Below, piece by piece: positions 1 through 8,072 of a DNA stretch of 21,900 bases. The notes under the pieces were generated by a model. That model saw only the letters and a program-made list of their open reading frames with translations. It did no database searches and was not told the origin of the DNA. Position numbers and translations under genes: made by a program. This DNA comes from Alphaproteobacteria bacterium. GTDB lineage: Bacteria; Pseudomonadota; Alphaproteobacteria; Rhizobiales; Xanthobacteraceae. The stretch lies in contig VAZQ01000048.1 in NCBI GenBank assembly GCA_005883115.1, positions 1-21,900 on the forward strand, given 5' to 3'. How positions within the stretch are numbered: position 1 is the stretch's first letter; each line of letters starts with the position of its first letter.

Positions 1-1162
1 AAATGGCAATCGAGAAGTCCTCGACCGGGCCAAGTGAAAGGTTATGTGCAATGATATTATTGCCGGCAAATTTAAAACTATAATCGAATGCCATGATGTT
101 GAGGGAAAGCCCGAATGGCATTCGGCCATTGGCAATGCCGCCATCGCGTCGCAGGTCCGCAATTTGATATTGTTGATGCTTCAGTACTCGACGCATTTGC
201 CAGGACGTCTGACCTACAACTTCCGACATGGTCATGTTCGGACGAACAGACACGCGTAGCGGCAACACGTTCGAAACCATACCGGGAGTAAATCGCGACA
301 CACCGTTGCGAGCTGCGACAGGAAGACCGACAGCCAAATCGTTGGAACTGGTGAGCCGGTGCAGAAAGACCGCTGTCGCCGCGCTTATGATCTGGGCTAC
401 AGTTGTGCCGGTTCGATGTGCGGCAGAGCGGAGACACTCCATTCTGCGATTTGGCAGGTGGGCTGTATTGCGGAGGAAACCGCGAGATTCACCCAATGAT
501 GGATGGCCAGCCAGGCTCGCAGGCTCAGGGCGGCCGTCCAAGTAGTCCGCCCAAAACTGCCGGTCTAACGCGAATTGATTGGAAGCACGATAAACGGCAT
601 CCTGCTCCAGTAGAGCCGCAAGAGAGCCGAACGATCCTTCATTCGTTGTCCGCCCAATGGCAAGCTGCGTGTAGATGTTCGCCACTCGCCGGGCGATCAG
701 CCACATGCCGAACGCGTCCATAATGATGTGGTGATAGCGTGCGTACCAAAAGAAGCGATCAGCTGATGCCTTGAACAAAGCGTATCCGAACAGCGGGCCG
801 CCAGTTGGCCCCACGGGGCGAGCCAAATCAGCCTGCATCCAGGCCTCTGCCACTGCCCGCGGGTCAGCCTCCTCGCTGAGATCCGTGTACGGCATCGTCC
901 ACGAGAGCGCAGGACGAACAACCTGCTGCGGCACATCCAAGTGATTAACGATCTGCAGTCGCAGCGCATCCGTTTCGCTCACGACTGTTCGCAATGCTTG
1001 CTCAAACAAGCGTGGATCTAAAGATCCATGGATCTCGATATATTCGCCAATATTGTATGCAGAGGCGTACGGATTGATTTGTTGGGCAAACCAAATCCCA
1101 AGCTGGGCAGTTGACAGCCGGTACATGCTGCTATTCTGAACCGGCGCCCAGTCTCTTTGCAT
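1..1162 (-). CDS. Non-ribosomal peptide synthetase, N-terminal condensation domain (partial, EntF-like)
   Basis: Reading the minus strand from an ATG at 1162 gives 387 codons with no stop, continuing past the left edge, so only the start of a large protein is visible. It is a condensation (C) domain, which forms the peptide bond between carrier-bound substrates. Near the start it reads STAQLGIWFAQQINP, as in EntF-type synthetases that open directly with a C domain. The catalytic motif is YHHIIMDAFG around residues 143-152; the usual HHxxxDG has Ala in place of Gly. A later SNVLPLR motif and a stretch with NIMAFDYSFKF resemble EntF. The ATG has AGG directly against it, which is poor spacing; an in-frame TTG at 1198 follows AGGG by 8 bases and is a reasonable alternative start. 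The nearby PPTase and peptide exporter fit a siderophore role. Adenylation and carrier domains should lie outside the window. Confidence 0.88.
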   Translation of the reverse strand, partial: MQRDWAPVQNSSMYRLSTAQLGIWFAQQINPYASAYNIGEYIEIHGSLDPRLFEQALRTVVSETDALRLQIVNHLDVPQQVVRPALSWTMPYTDLSEEADPRAVAEAWMQADLARPVGPTGGPLFGYALFKASADRFFWYARYHHIIMDAFGMWLIARRVANIYTQLAIGRTTNEGSFGSLAALLEQDAVYRASNQFALDRQFWADYLDGRPEPASLAGHPSLGESRGFLRNTAHLPNRRMECLRSAAHRTGTTVAQIISAATAVFLHRLTSSNDLAVGLPVAARNGVSRFTPGMVSNVLPLRVSVRPNMTMSEVVGQTSWQMRRVLKHQQYQIADLRRDGGIANGRMPFGLSLNIMAFDYSFKFAGNNIIAHNLSLGPVEDFSIAI

Positions 1163-1198
1163 CCTGTCGCTAAAACTGCGATTGAGATCAGAGACCAA

Positions 1199-1466
1199 TC
1201 GAAAAACCCTGTTCAGACCAATTAATCATGATGCAGGAGCGATCGAGCTTCTCAGAAGCTCATTTGTACAGGTAGAAATTCGCATTGTCATGGGTGTAGG
1301 AGCGCGGGAACGTCTTGGAATGCAATACAAACGCCTAGTGCGGCATTGCCTTCATATGCTAGAGTATTGGCGGGGTCCTGCATGCGGTCATCCATGCATC
1401 AATTTTGGTTGACTCGACCGGATCGCACGATGGGCCCGCGTACACGTGATGGGAAAGGATCCGAAA
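1199..1466. other. Divergent spacer between synthetase and DUF697 gene
   Basis: About 270-300 bases separate two divergent genes and should hold promoters for both. I see a near-perfect palindrome at 1245-1261 and a smaller inverted repeat (TGCATG at 1379-1384, CATGCA at 1393-1398). A TTGACT at 1409-1414 could be a -35 box for the plus strand, but no convincing -10 follows. I recognise no Fur box or rhizobial iron-control motif. A short plus-strand open frame here (1182-1412) has no ribosome site or recognisable content. Confidence 0.4.
1245..1261. repeat. 17-bp palindrome, candidate operator
   Basis: GAGCTTC and GAAGCTC flank a 3-base centre (TCA). It lies 47 bases upstream of the TTG alternative start of the synthetase, in the divergent spacer, without a T-run, so an operator is more likely than a terminator. 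No regulator is known for it. Confidence 0.35.
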
Positions 1467-2069
1467 ATGGCACAGGAAACGACTGCCGGTGGCACGGCTG
1501 AAAGCAAGGATCCGGGCACGACCGGTTTCGATACAGCTTCGATGACAGACCAGGAGCGCGATGAGGCTGCATCGAAATTAGTCGATCGTTTCTCACTCTG
1601 GTCTGGAGCCGCCGGTTTGATCCCGATCCCCATCGTCGACATGGCTGCAGTGGGCGGGGTTCAGCTCCAGATGTTACGCCGCCTGTCGGAGATTTACGGA
1701 GTTCCATTTTCCGACAATAGAGGCAAATCGATTATAGCCAGCTTAGCAGGAGCGGTGCTCCCAGCGAGCACTGCGACGACTACCGCGGTAAGCGTGGGAA
1801 GCCTGGTAAAGAGCTTGCCTGGATTCGGGACAGCGATCGGAGCGGTCACGATGCCAGTGTTCTCCGCTGGTGCTACCTACGTGATCGGCAAGGTCTTTAT
1901 TCAGCATTTTGCCTCGGGAGGAACGCTTCTTGATTTTAATCCTCCCGATTATCGTGAGTTCATTAAGGCTCAAAAAGAAAAATTGAGCGCCCGCTCTGCC
2001 GCGCCATCCGCCTCTCCTGCTTCCACGACCCGCGGTACGAGCAAGGGCGCAGGGATCAGCAGTCCTTGA
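1467..2069 (+). CDS. DUF697 (YcjF-like) membrane-associated protein
   Basis: A 200-residue protein of unknown function. After a hydrophilic N-terminal segment of about 40 residues comes SGAAGLIPIPIVDMAAVGG, then a Gly/Ala-rich hydrophobic region with GFGTAIGAVTMPVFSAGATYVIG, the layout of the DUF697 domain, which inserts in or lies on the inner membrane. The C-terminal 30 residues are Ser/Ala/Thr-rich and probably disordered. I chose the ATG at 1467 because GGGAAAGGA ends 7 bases before it; upstream GTG 1446 and ATG 1449 lie before or over that site. It diverges from the synthetase and reads toward the peptide exporter. A siderophore role is only a guess from position. Confidence 0.75.
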   Translation: MAQETTAGGTAESKDPGTTGFDTASMTDQERDEAASKLVDRFSLWSGAAGLIPIPIVDMAAVGGVQLQMLRRLSEIYGVPFSDNRGKSIIASLAGAVLPASTATTTAVSVGSLVKSLPGFGTAIGAVTMPVFSAGATYVIGKVFIQHFASGGTLLDFNPPDYREFIKAQKEKLSARSAAPSASPASTTRGTSKGAGISSP

Positions 2070-2142
2070 TGGCTGTCGGGTTCCGAACCCATACCGAAGA
2101 CCGCATAGATAAGCCTGGGCACAAATAAGAGATCGTGACGTA

Positions 2143-2340
2143 ATGACGGTGGCGATCGTCGTTATAATTTACATCGTATTCTGTATTCTAACCGGACTCT
2201 GCGGCAGCCAACGCCGGATGGGGTTCTTTGGCACATTCATAATGTCACTTTTTCTCACTCCCATTGTGATGCTAATCGTGCTGAAATTAACCGCGCCATC
2301 AGAACGCGTCGAATGGCGTCAACGCTCGCAGAGCGACTAA
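2143..2340 (+). CDS. Small two-helix membrane protein
   Basis: A 65-residue protein with two hydrophobic helices: residues about 3-20, and about 27-48 after a positively charged turn (SQRRMGFFGTF). The pattern, charged loop then GFFGTFIMSLFLTPIVMLIVL, recurs in many small bacterial membrane proteins of unknown function. A purine-rich AAGAGA lies about 11 bases before the ATG, a weak ribosome site. It sits 73 bases after the DUF697 gene on the same strand and is followed at once by a terminator-like hairpin, so the two genes may form a short transcript. I do not recognise a specific family, and function is unknown. Confidence 0.6.
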   Translation: MTVAIVVIIYIVFCILTGLCGSQRRMGFFGTFIMSLFLTPIVMLIVLKLTAPSERVEWRQRSQSD

Positions 2341-2345
2341 CGTCT

Positions 2346-2366
2346 GCTGCCTTGAAGGCGGCTTTT
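2346..2366 (+). terminator. Rho-independent terminator candidate
   Basis: GCTGCC and GGCGGC pair over six positions (one G-U) around a TTGAA loop, followed by TTTT. It begins six bases after the stop of the two-helix protein and ends 25 bases before the exporter start. The short T-run makes it a modest terminator, perhaps partial read-through. Confidence 0.5.
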
Positions 2367-2391
2367 CTGCGCTCGTGTTGACGCAGGACGG

Positions 2392-4059
2392 GTGCAAACG
2401 GACAACGCCGTAGCAATGTCTTTCTTCGGGCTCGTTCGCCGTGAAATGTACGGCTCCCTCAATCGGCTGATTGTCATATCGGCACTGGGAGGCATTAGCA
2501 CCGCCGCGATTCTGACGGCGATCAATTCCGGCGCTCAAGCTGCCGACAAGGGGAGCGTCAGTCTTTGGTCGGCAACGCTCTTCGTTGTGGCATTATTTCT
2601 TTTCGTTAAGACCCAGCACTATATTTTGATCACGGCGACTGCCGAGATCGAAGCGATCATTCATAAACTGCGGCTGCGCCTGATGGATCACGTGCGGCAC
2701 TCCGAGCTTCTTCCGCTGGAATCCATCGGTCGTGGCGAAATCGTTAGCGCTATCACAAAGGAGACCTCAACGCTGACTCAAATGAGCAACACGCTCGCGT
2801 TTGCAGCGCAGGGAGCGGTTCTCATCTTCTTCGTCGCAATGTACGTCGCGTATTTGTCGCTCCTGGCCTTCGGGTTGAGCATCATTATTGTCGGCGTGGC
2901 AGGAGTGCTGTTCCACGCGAAGAGTCGCCAGCTGGCCATGGCCTCGCATGAGGCCTCCAATTTGGAACACCGGCTGTTTGATCGCCTGATGGACCTGTTG
3001 AACGGCTTCAAAGAGGTAAGGCTCAACAGTTCACGAAGCGAGGCCTTATTTGACGACGTTGTCGAAGTCTCGCGAGCTGCGGCTAATATCAAAATACGCG
3101 CCCAGAGCGAGACGTTTAAGCGAATGGTGTTCTTGCAAAGCGCCTTATACGGCTTGCTCGGCGCGATAGCGTTTGCGGTCCCAACATTCGGTGACGCATT
3201 GGGAACAGAGACGGTTACGAAGACGATAACCGCGCTCGTGTTTGTTGTTGGTACGTGCTTTGGTCTCGTTCAGGCGATACCAATCATGAGTGCCGCGAAT
3301 ACAGCAGCCGACAATATCGAGCGGCTGGAGGCTAGGCTACTCGCCACGATTCCGAAAGCACAGATTGAGGTGGTGGAGCCTCCAAAGCGCTTCCAAAAGA
3401 TCGAGATGCGCAATGTAGTGTTTCGGTACCTGGATAAATGGTCCGACGCCGTTTTTCAGGTCGGCCCGATCGACTTCACTTTGCTTTCGGGCGAGTTGGT
3501 GTTCATCACCGGCGGCAATGGATCGGGTAAATCGACACTCCTGAAGTTGCTCGCGGGGCTGTACAAGCCTGATTCAGGCGAAATCAGTTTCGATGGCATG
3601 CGAGTCAATGACAGCACGCGGCAAACATATCGCGAGCTAATCTCCGCCATCTTTCCTGATTACCACCTTTTTGAGAAACTCTATGGCATGCCCGATCCGG
3701 ATCGAGCGGAGGTCAATCGTCTTCTGACGGAATTTCGATTACTGGACAAGACGCGCCTCACTGACGGCCAGTTTAGCACCCTCGATCTCTCGGCCGGACA
3801 GCGCAAACGTCTTGCGCTCATCGTGAGCTTATTGGAAAAACGGCCGATTCTGTTGCTGGACGAATGGGCCGCCGATCAAGATCCGGAATTTCGGCGTAAG
3901 TTCTACTACGACCTGTTGCCGGAGTTGAAACGAACCGGTCAGACCGTGGTAGCGATAACGCACGATGACCGCTACCTCGACGAGATGGACTTGCCGGCTC
4001 GTAGGTTGCGGATGGAAGACGGACGTTTTGTCGCACAGCAGACGGTGGAGAGCAGCTAA
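2392..4059 (+). CDS. Cyclic-peptide/siderophore export ABC transporter (PvdE/SyrD type)
   Basis: A 555-residue half-transporter with fused membrane and ATPase domains, expected to export the synthetase product or its precursor across the inner membrane. Hydrophobic helices fill residues about 25-300. The ATPase domain has Walker A GGNGSGKST (374-382), signature LSAGQ (466-470), Walker B ILLLDEWAADQDP with D490 and E491, and the H-loop His524 in AITHDD. FPDYHLFE and DEWAADQDPEFR are typical of the PvdE/SyrD/YojI group. Start: GTG 2392 with AGGA 4 bases upstream; ATG 2416 is the alternative and has no ribosome site. Length and domain order are normal for the group. Position between the synthetase and the PPTase supports a siderophore role; substrate unproven. 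Confidence 0.88.
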   Translation: MQTDNAVAMSFFGLVRREMYGSLNRLIVISALGGISTAAILTAINSGAQAADKGSVSLWSATLFVVALFLFVKTQHYILITATAEIEAIIHKLRLRLMDHVRHSELLPLESIGRGEIVSAITKETSTLTQMSNTLAFAAQGAVLIFFVAMYVAYLSLLAFGLSIIIVGVAGVLFHAKSRQLAMASHEASNLEHRLFDRLMDLLNGFKEVRLNSSRSEALFDDVVEVSRAAANIKIRAQSETFKRMVFLQSALYGLLGAIAFAVPTFGDALGTETVTKTITALVFVVGTCFGLVQAIPIMSAANTAADNIERLEARLLATIPKAQIEVVEPPKRFQKIEMRNVVFRYLDKWSDAVFQVGPIDFTLLSGELVFITGGNGSGKSTLLKLLAGLYKPDSGEISFDGMRVNDSTRQTYRELISAIFPDYHLFEKLYGMPDPDRAEVNRLLTEFRLLDKTRLTDGQFSTLDLSAGQRKRLALIVSLLEKRPILLLDEWAADQDPEFRRKFYYDLLPELKRTGQTVVAITHDDRYLDEMDLPARRLRMEDGRFVAQQTVESS

Positions 4060-4186
4060 GCAAAACCTATGAGTGGTCACATGGGGTGCGCGCGTCCATG
4101 GCCATGCTCGCTGCCCTTTTTATCGTAGGAGCGCCAACAGCGCCGTTTGTTTGCCGTTCGAATAATCGCCAACGACGGCAAGACAC

Positions 4187-4822
4187 TCACCGCAATACGG
4201 GTAAAAACGCCAGCGCCACTATGTGTGCTGCGATTGAAAACCGCAATTCGAGGATCCGGCCATTGCGGGTAGTGGCTTTGCGGTCGAGGAAATTAACTTC
4301 AACATCGTGATGATCAAGGAAGGTTCGATCGAGCGGATAAACAGCCTTATATACAGCTTCCTTGGCAACAAAGAGCAGCCGCCCACGGTAGGGATCATCA
4401 GTATCTATTGTTAGCCGCTCGCGCGGCGTCGCCACCAGGCCCAGCAACTCGGCCGGCAATGATTCGGCGGGCTCGATGTCGATTCCTATCCCGCCTATGT
4501 CACTGCACATCCCGACCGCTGCAACTGCGACGCTAGAGTCGTGGGCCAGGGAGCCGGTAATGCCTGTGGGCCATGTCGGTGCTCCCCCTGAACCTCTCGG
4601 CAAGGCGCATTCAGGTTGCCCCAATCGCCTGAGGAGCTGGCGTGCGACAATCCGAGCGGCGCCGCTAGCACGTCGCACCTTATCGACGCTCGAGGCCAAG
4701 GGAGGAATTTCCTCCGGCCATAATGCGTTTTCATCACCTCGAGAGATCAAACGATGGCCAACCATGATGCCCGGAAATGACAGGGCATCGATTGCTACCT
4801 GAAGCGAGGGATTGGCAGTCAC
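4187..4822 (-). CDS. 4'-phosphopantetheinyl transferase (EntD/Sfp superfamily)
   Basis: It transfers the phosphopantetheine arm of CoA to a Ser on carrier domains, activating peptide synthetases. The EntD-type signatures are present: WPTGITGSLAHD, then GIGIDIEP with the magnesium-binding Asp and Glu, then FVAKEAVYKAVYP with the catalytic Glu and Lys. The frame is open up to a GTG at 4918 (243 residues), but homology to EntD starts around FPGIMVGHRL, so I prefer GTG 4822, giving 211 residues, close to the usual EntD length. Neither start has a clear ribosome site. It converges with the exporter gene (127-base spacer) and diverges from the Mo-hydroxylase operon. The likely target is the synthetase at the left edge. 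Confidence 0.86.
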   Translation of the reverse strand: MTANPSLQVAIDALSFPGIMVGHRLISRGDENALWPEEIPPLASSVDKVRRASGAARIVARQLLRRLGQPECALPRGSGGAPTWPTGITGSLAHDSSVAVAAVGMCSDIGGIGIDIEPAESLPAELLGLVATPRERLTIDTDDPYRGRLLFVAKEAVYKAVYPLDRTFLDHHDVEVNFLDRKATTRNGRILELRFSIAAHIVALAFLPVLR

Positions 4823-5084
4823 GATTGAGTCTTGGCGGGATTTCTCAGCGGCTCGGGGAAACTCATTACATATGTGTGGCAGATGCCACAATGGAATGAG
4901 CGTCGGTGGCAACCCCACCCTGCCGAGTTCACGCAGCTCGACAGGGGGGCCTGCCTGAGGCGTTCATCACGGACGCATATAAAGTCAAATGGCCTTATTT
5001 ACTGTCAATTATTGTTTGTCGTGACGGCCCGGCTGGTTCTATAGAACGAAGGACAGCCTAATACTTTCGAAGATTGGCGGCCTC

Positions 5085-8072
5085 TTGCCGGACGGAATCG
5101 AGACCATATCGAAGCGATGGATCGGCGCAGCTGTTGGGCGCAAGGAGGACGAAGCGCTCCTGACCGGTCAGGCGCGTTTCATCGATGATCTCTATCCGAT
5201 CCCTGGACTCTGCTTTGCCGCGATCTTGCGTTCACCCCATGCGCATGTGCGCATCAGACGGATCGATGTGGAGCGGGCGCACCAGCTGCCTGGCGTTCGG
5301 CAGGTCATCACCGGAAAAGACGTCCTGGAACTAATCGGGCCACTTCCGAGCGTCGTGAAGGCCCCCCTGCCGTACTATCCAATAGCGATCGATAAGGCAC
5401 GATACGTCGGCGAGCCCATTGCGGTGGTGGTCGCCGACACGCGTTATAACGCAGAGGACGCGTGCGAGCTGATTGACACTGAGTACGAAGTGCTTCCGCC
5501 AGTGACGGACTTGCGAAGCGCGACAGAGCGCGATGCGCCGGTAATCCATGAGGCGGTTGGATCGAACGTCATAAGCCGGCGCAGCTTCAGCTACGGCAAT
5601 CCGGAAGGTGCCTTTGCCGCCGCTGATCGAGTATTCGAATTTTCGTATTCGCTTCCTCGCTATGCATCCACTCCGATCGAGACGTTCGGGGTAATCGCGC
5701 AGTTCGAACGGGCCCCGGACCGGTACACGGTATGGTCGAACTTCCAAGGACCTTTCGTGGTCCAGCCGCTCATGGCCAACGCATTGCGCGTGCCCGGACA
5801 TCGGCTTCGTCTAATCACGCCACCAAGCAGTGGTGGAAGCTTCGGCATCAAGCAGGCGGTCCTGTCGTACATTGTTCTTCTGGCAGCGGTCAGCCGCAAA
5901 GCGGGCGTGCCCATCAAATGGATCGAAGATCGCGCCGAGCATCTTACCGCTGCCTCGGCTTCGAGCGACCGCTTGGGAACGGTTGCCGCCGCGTTCACAA
6001 AAGATGGCGAGCTCACAGGATTGCGGTTCAGGAACACCGCAAACATGGGGGCCTATGTCCGCCCACCTGAGCCGGCCTCGCTCTATCGCATGCACGCTGC
6101 ATCGAATGGCTGTTATCGGGTAAAGAACATTTCCATCGACAACGAACTCGTCGTCACTAACTCCACGCCCGTGGGGCTTAATCGAGGATATGGGGGACCA
6201 CAGTTCTATTTTGCCCTCGAACGGATCATGGAAATCGCAGCGCGCGGGCTAGACATCGATCCGGCGGAGCTACGCCGTCGCAATTTCGTCCCCACTGGGG
6301 CCTTCCCTTACAAAGCGCCGGCGGGCGCGGTCTTTGACGCGGGCGACTATGAAGCGGCGCTATCGGAGTTGTTGAGGATCGCTGGGTACGAAGAACTCAA
6401 GGAGCGGCGCGCTGCAGCGCGTCGCGCAGGACGGGCGTTTGGGATCGGGCTAGCAGCAGGTGTAGAGCCGTCCGGCTCGAATATGGCGTATGTTTCGCTT
6501 GAGCAGACGCCGCAAGAGCGCCGCCGAGCTGACCGCAAGTCAGGTGCAAATGCGAGCGCCGTAGTCGCTGTCGACCCGAGCGGGCAAGTCACCGTGCGCT
6601 TGTGCAGTTGCCCAAATGGCCAGGGCCACGCGACGGTTGCAGCGCAGATCGTAGCGGACACGCTCGGGCTTCATCCCGACGACATTCACGTGGTCACCGA
6701 GATGGACACGCTGACGAGCCCCTGGTCGATCGCCTCGGGCAATTATTCGAACCGTTTTGCGGCCATTGTTGTCGAGGCGGTGGCGAAATGCGCAGAGCAA
6801 GTGGCGCAGAAAATCAGGTTACTTGCCGCTGCTGCCCTGGATGCGACTGCCGATGAGATCGAGCTGCATGAAGGTTATGCGCGGGTACGCGGTCAATCCA
6901 ACAGGGGATTGCCGTTTCGCAAGGCGGCGTCGCGCGCGCATTGGGATCCGGCTGGTCTGCCCGATGCTATTGGTCCTGGACTTCATGAATGCGCCATCAT
7001 CTCGCCTCCGGTCTTGGACCCGCCGGATGATGAAGATCGGATTGCGTCGGCGGTCACCTTCGGTTTTGTGATTGATCTGGCGGCAGTCGAGATCGATCGC
7101 AACACGGGCGCGATCCGCATCGACAAATACGCTTCGGTTCACGACGTCGGCACGCAGCTTAATCCTAAAATCGTAGAAGGCCAGGTGCACGGCGGATTTG
7201 CCCACGGTCTGGGCGCGGCCCTGTTCGAAGAGTTGGCTTACGACGATCAAGGCAATTTTCTCACGGGCACTTTTGCCGATTATCTCTGTCCGACGGCCGT
7301 CGAGGTTCCGCAGATCGAGATCGGCCACGTGGAAACACCTTCTCCGGCCAATGCGCTCGGCGCGAAGGGAATGGGCGACGGCAGCTCGATGCTAACCCCC
7401 GCCGCCATAACAAATGCCGTCGCGGATGCCCTTGGACGCGACGACATCTCATTGCCGCTGAACCTGCAGCGCGTCTGGGCCTTTGCCAACGGGCACGATG
7501 CGACGACAAAAAGCCGTCCGGCAATCTCGTCGATCCGACCAGCGGGGCGGGCTGTAGGCGAGATGTTGACCGGGAGCGGGAAAATCACTCTCTTTGCTCC
7601 CGTGCAGGAGGTATGGCGACGTCTTCTAGATCCGAGCGAGCTCGCTGCCAGCATCCCTGGGTGTAGCAGCCTCACCCAGGACGAAATCGATCGCTACTCA
7701 GCTCGGGTCACGATCGGCATTGGCGCGATTCGCGGCACGTACCACGCGCAGATCGAGCTGCGCGACAAGAACGAAGGAAGCTCGCTTCGACTCCTCGGGA
7801 AAGCCATCGGACCGTTGGGATTCGGGTCAGGATCTGGCTTGGTGACGTTGCAACCCGAGACAGGCGACCGCACTCGCCTCGAATACAGCTACGAAGCCGA
7901 GGTGGGAGGCAAGCTCGCCGCAGTCGGCCAGCGCATGCTCGGCAGTGTGATGCGTTATCTCATCGGTCAATTCTTTCGCTCGCTCGAACGGCGGATGAGA
8001 CCGGCAGCTCGACTAGATTGGCGGAGTTGGTGGCTGAGATTCCGGCGACACGGAAGCGGAGGCGAGGCATGA
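5085..8072 (+). CDS. Molybdenum hydroxylase large subunit (xanthine/CO dehydrogenase family) fused to CoxG/SRPBCC domain
   Basis: A 995-residue molybdopterin-binding subunit that should hydroxylate an aromatic or heterocyclic substrate using water. Residues 10-800 cover the two aldehyde-oxidase/xanthine-dehydrogenase domains: RFIDDLYPIPGLCFAAILRSPHA, GSGGSFGIKQ, NRGYGGPQ (366-373) and NALGAKGMGDGSSM. Residues about 825-970 are a separate CoxG-like SRPBCC domain (SIPGCSSL, YHAQIELRDK, LEYSYEAEVGGKLAAVGQRM), normally a separate protein. The position of the catalytic Glu, usually GxGE, is Asp765. The NRGYGG loop matches neither the CoxL AYRCSFR nor the AYRGAGR form, so true CO dehydrogenase is unlikely. 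TTG 5085 is the only usable in-frame start; its ribosome site is weak. First gene of an operon; overlaps the FAD subunit by ATGA. Confidence 0.9.
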   Translation: MPDGIETISKRWIGAAVGRKEDEALLTGQARFIDDLYPIPGLCFAAILRSPHAHVRIRRIDVERAHQLPGVRQVITGKDVLELIGPLPSVVKAPLPYYPIAIDKARYVGEPIAVVVADTRYNAEDACELIDTEYEVLPPVTDLRSATERDAPVIHEAVGSNVISRRSFSYGNPEGAFAAADRVFEFSYSLPRYASTPIETFGVIAQFERAPDRYTVWSNFQGPFVVQPLMANALRVPGHRLRLITPPSSGGSFGIKQAVLSYIVLLAAVSRKAGVPIKWIEDRAEHLTAASASSDRLGTVAAAFTKDGELTGLRFRNTANMGAYVRPPEPASLYRMHAASNGCYRVKNISIDNELVVTNSTPVGLNRGYGGPQFYFALERIMEIAARGLDIDPAELRRRNFVPTGAFPYKAPAGAVFDAGDYEAALSELLRIAGYEELKERRAAARRAGRAFGIGLAAGVEPSGSNMAYVSLEQTPQERRRADRKSGANASAVVAVDPSGQVTVRLCSCPNGQGHATVAAQIVADTLGLHPDDIHVVTEMDTLTSPWSIASGNYSNRFAAIVVEAVAKCAEQVAQKIRLLAAAALDATADEIELHEGYARVRGQSNRGLPFRKAASRAHWDPAGLPDAIGPGLHECAIISPPVLDPPDDEDRIASAVTFGFVIDLAAVEIDRNTGAIRIDKYASVHDVGTQLNPKIVEGQVHGGFAHGLGAALFEELAYDDQGNFLTGTFADYLCPTAVEVPQIEIGHVETPSPANALGAKGMGDGSSMLTPAAITNAVADALGRDDISLPLNLQRVWAFANGHDATTKSRPAISSIRPAGRAVGEMLTGSGKITLFAPVQEVWRRLLDPSELAASIPGCSSLTQDEIDRYSARVTIGIGAIRGTYHAQIELRDKNEGSSLRLLGKAIGPLGFGSGSGLVTLQPETGDRTRLEYSYEAEVGGKLAAVGQRMLGSVMRYLIGQFFRSLERRMRPAARLDWRSWWLRFRRHGSGGEA

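Noticed and set aside
78..969. Minus-strand open frames at 78-437 and 697-969 as separate genes
   Set aside because: They are out-of-frame shadows of the condensation domain, whose true frame is open from 1162 through the left edge and carries HHIIMDAFG.
1182..1412. Short plus-strand open frame
   Set aside because: No ribosome site, no recognisable content, and it lies in the divergent promoter spacer.
4086..4310. Plus-strand open frame after the exporter
   Set aside because: It begins with a signal-like stretch but turns basic and repetitive, and overlaps the antisense 3' end of the PPTase gene.
5331..7675. Several long minus-strand frames inside the Mo-hydroxylase gene
   Set aside because: GC-rich codon bias leaves antisense frames open; the plus frame has full family motifs.
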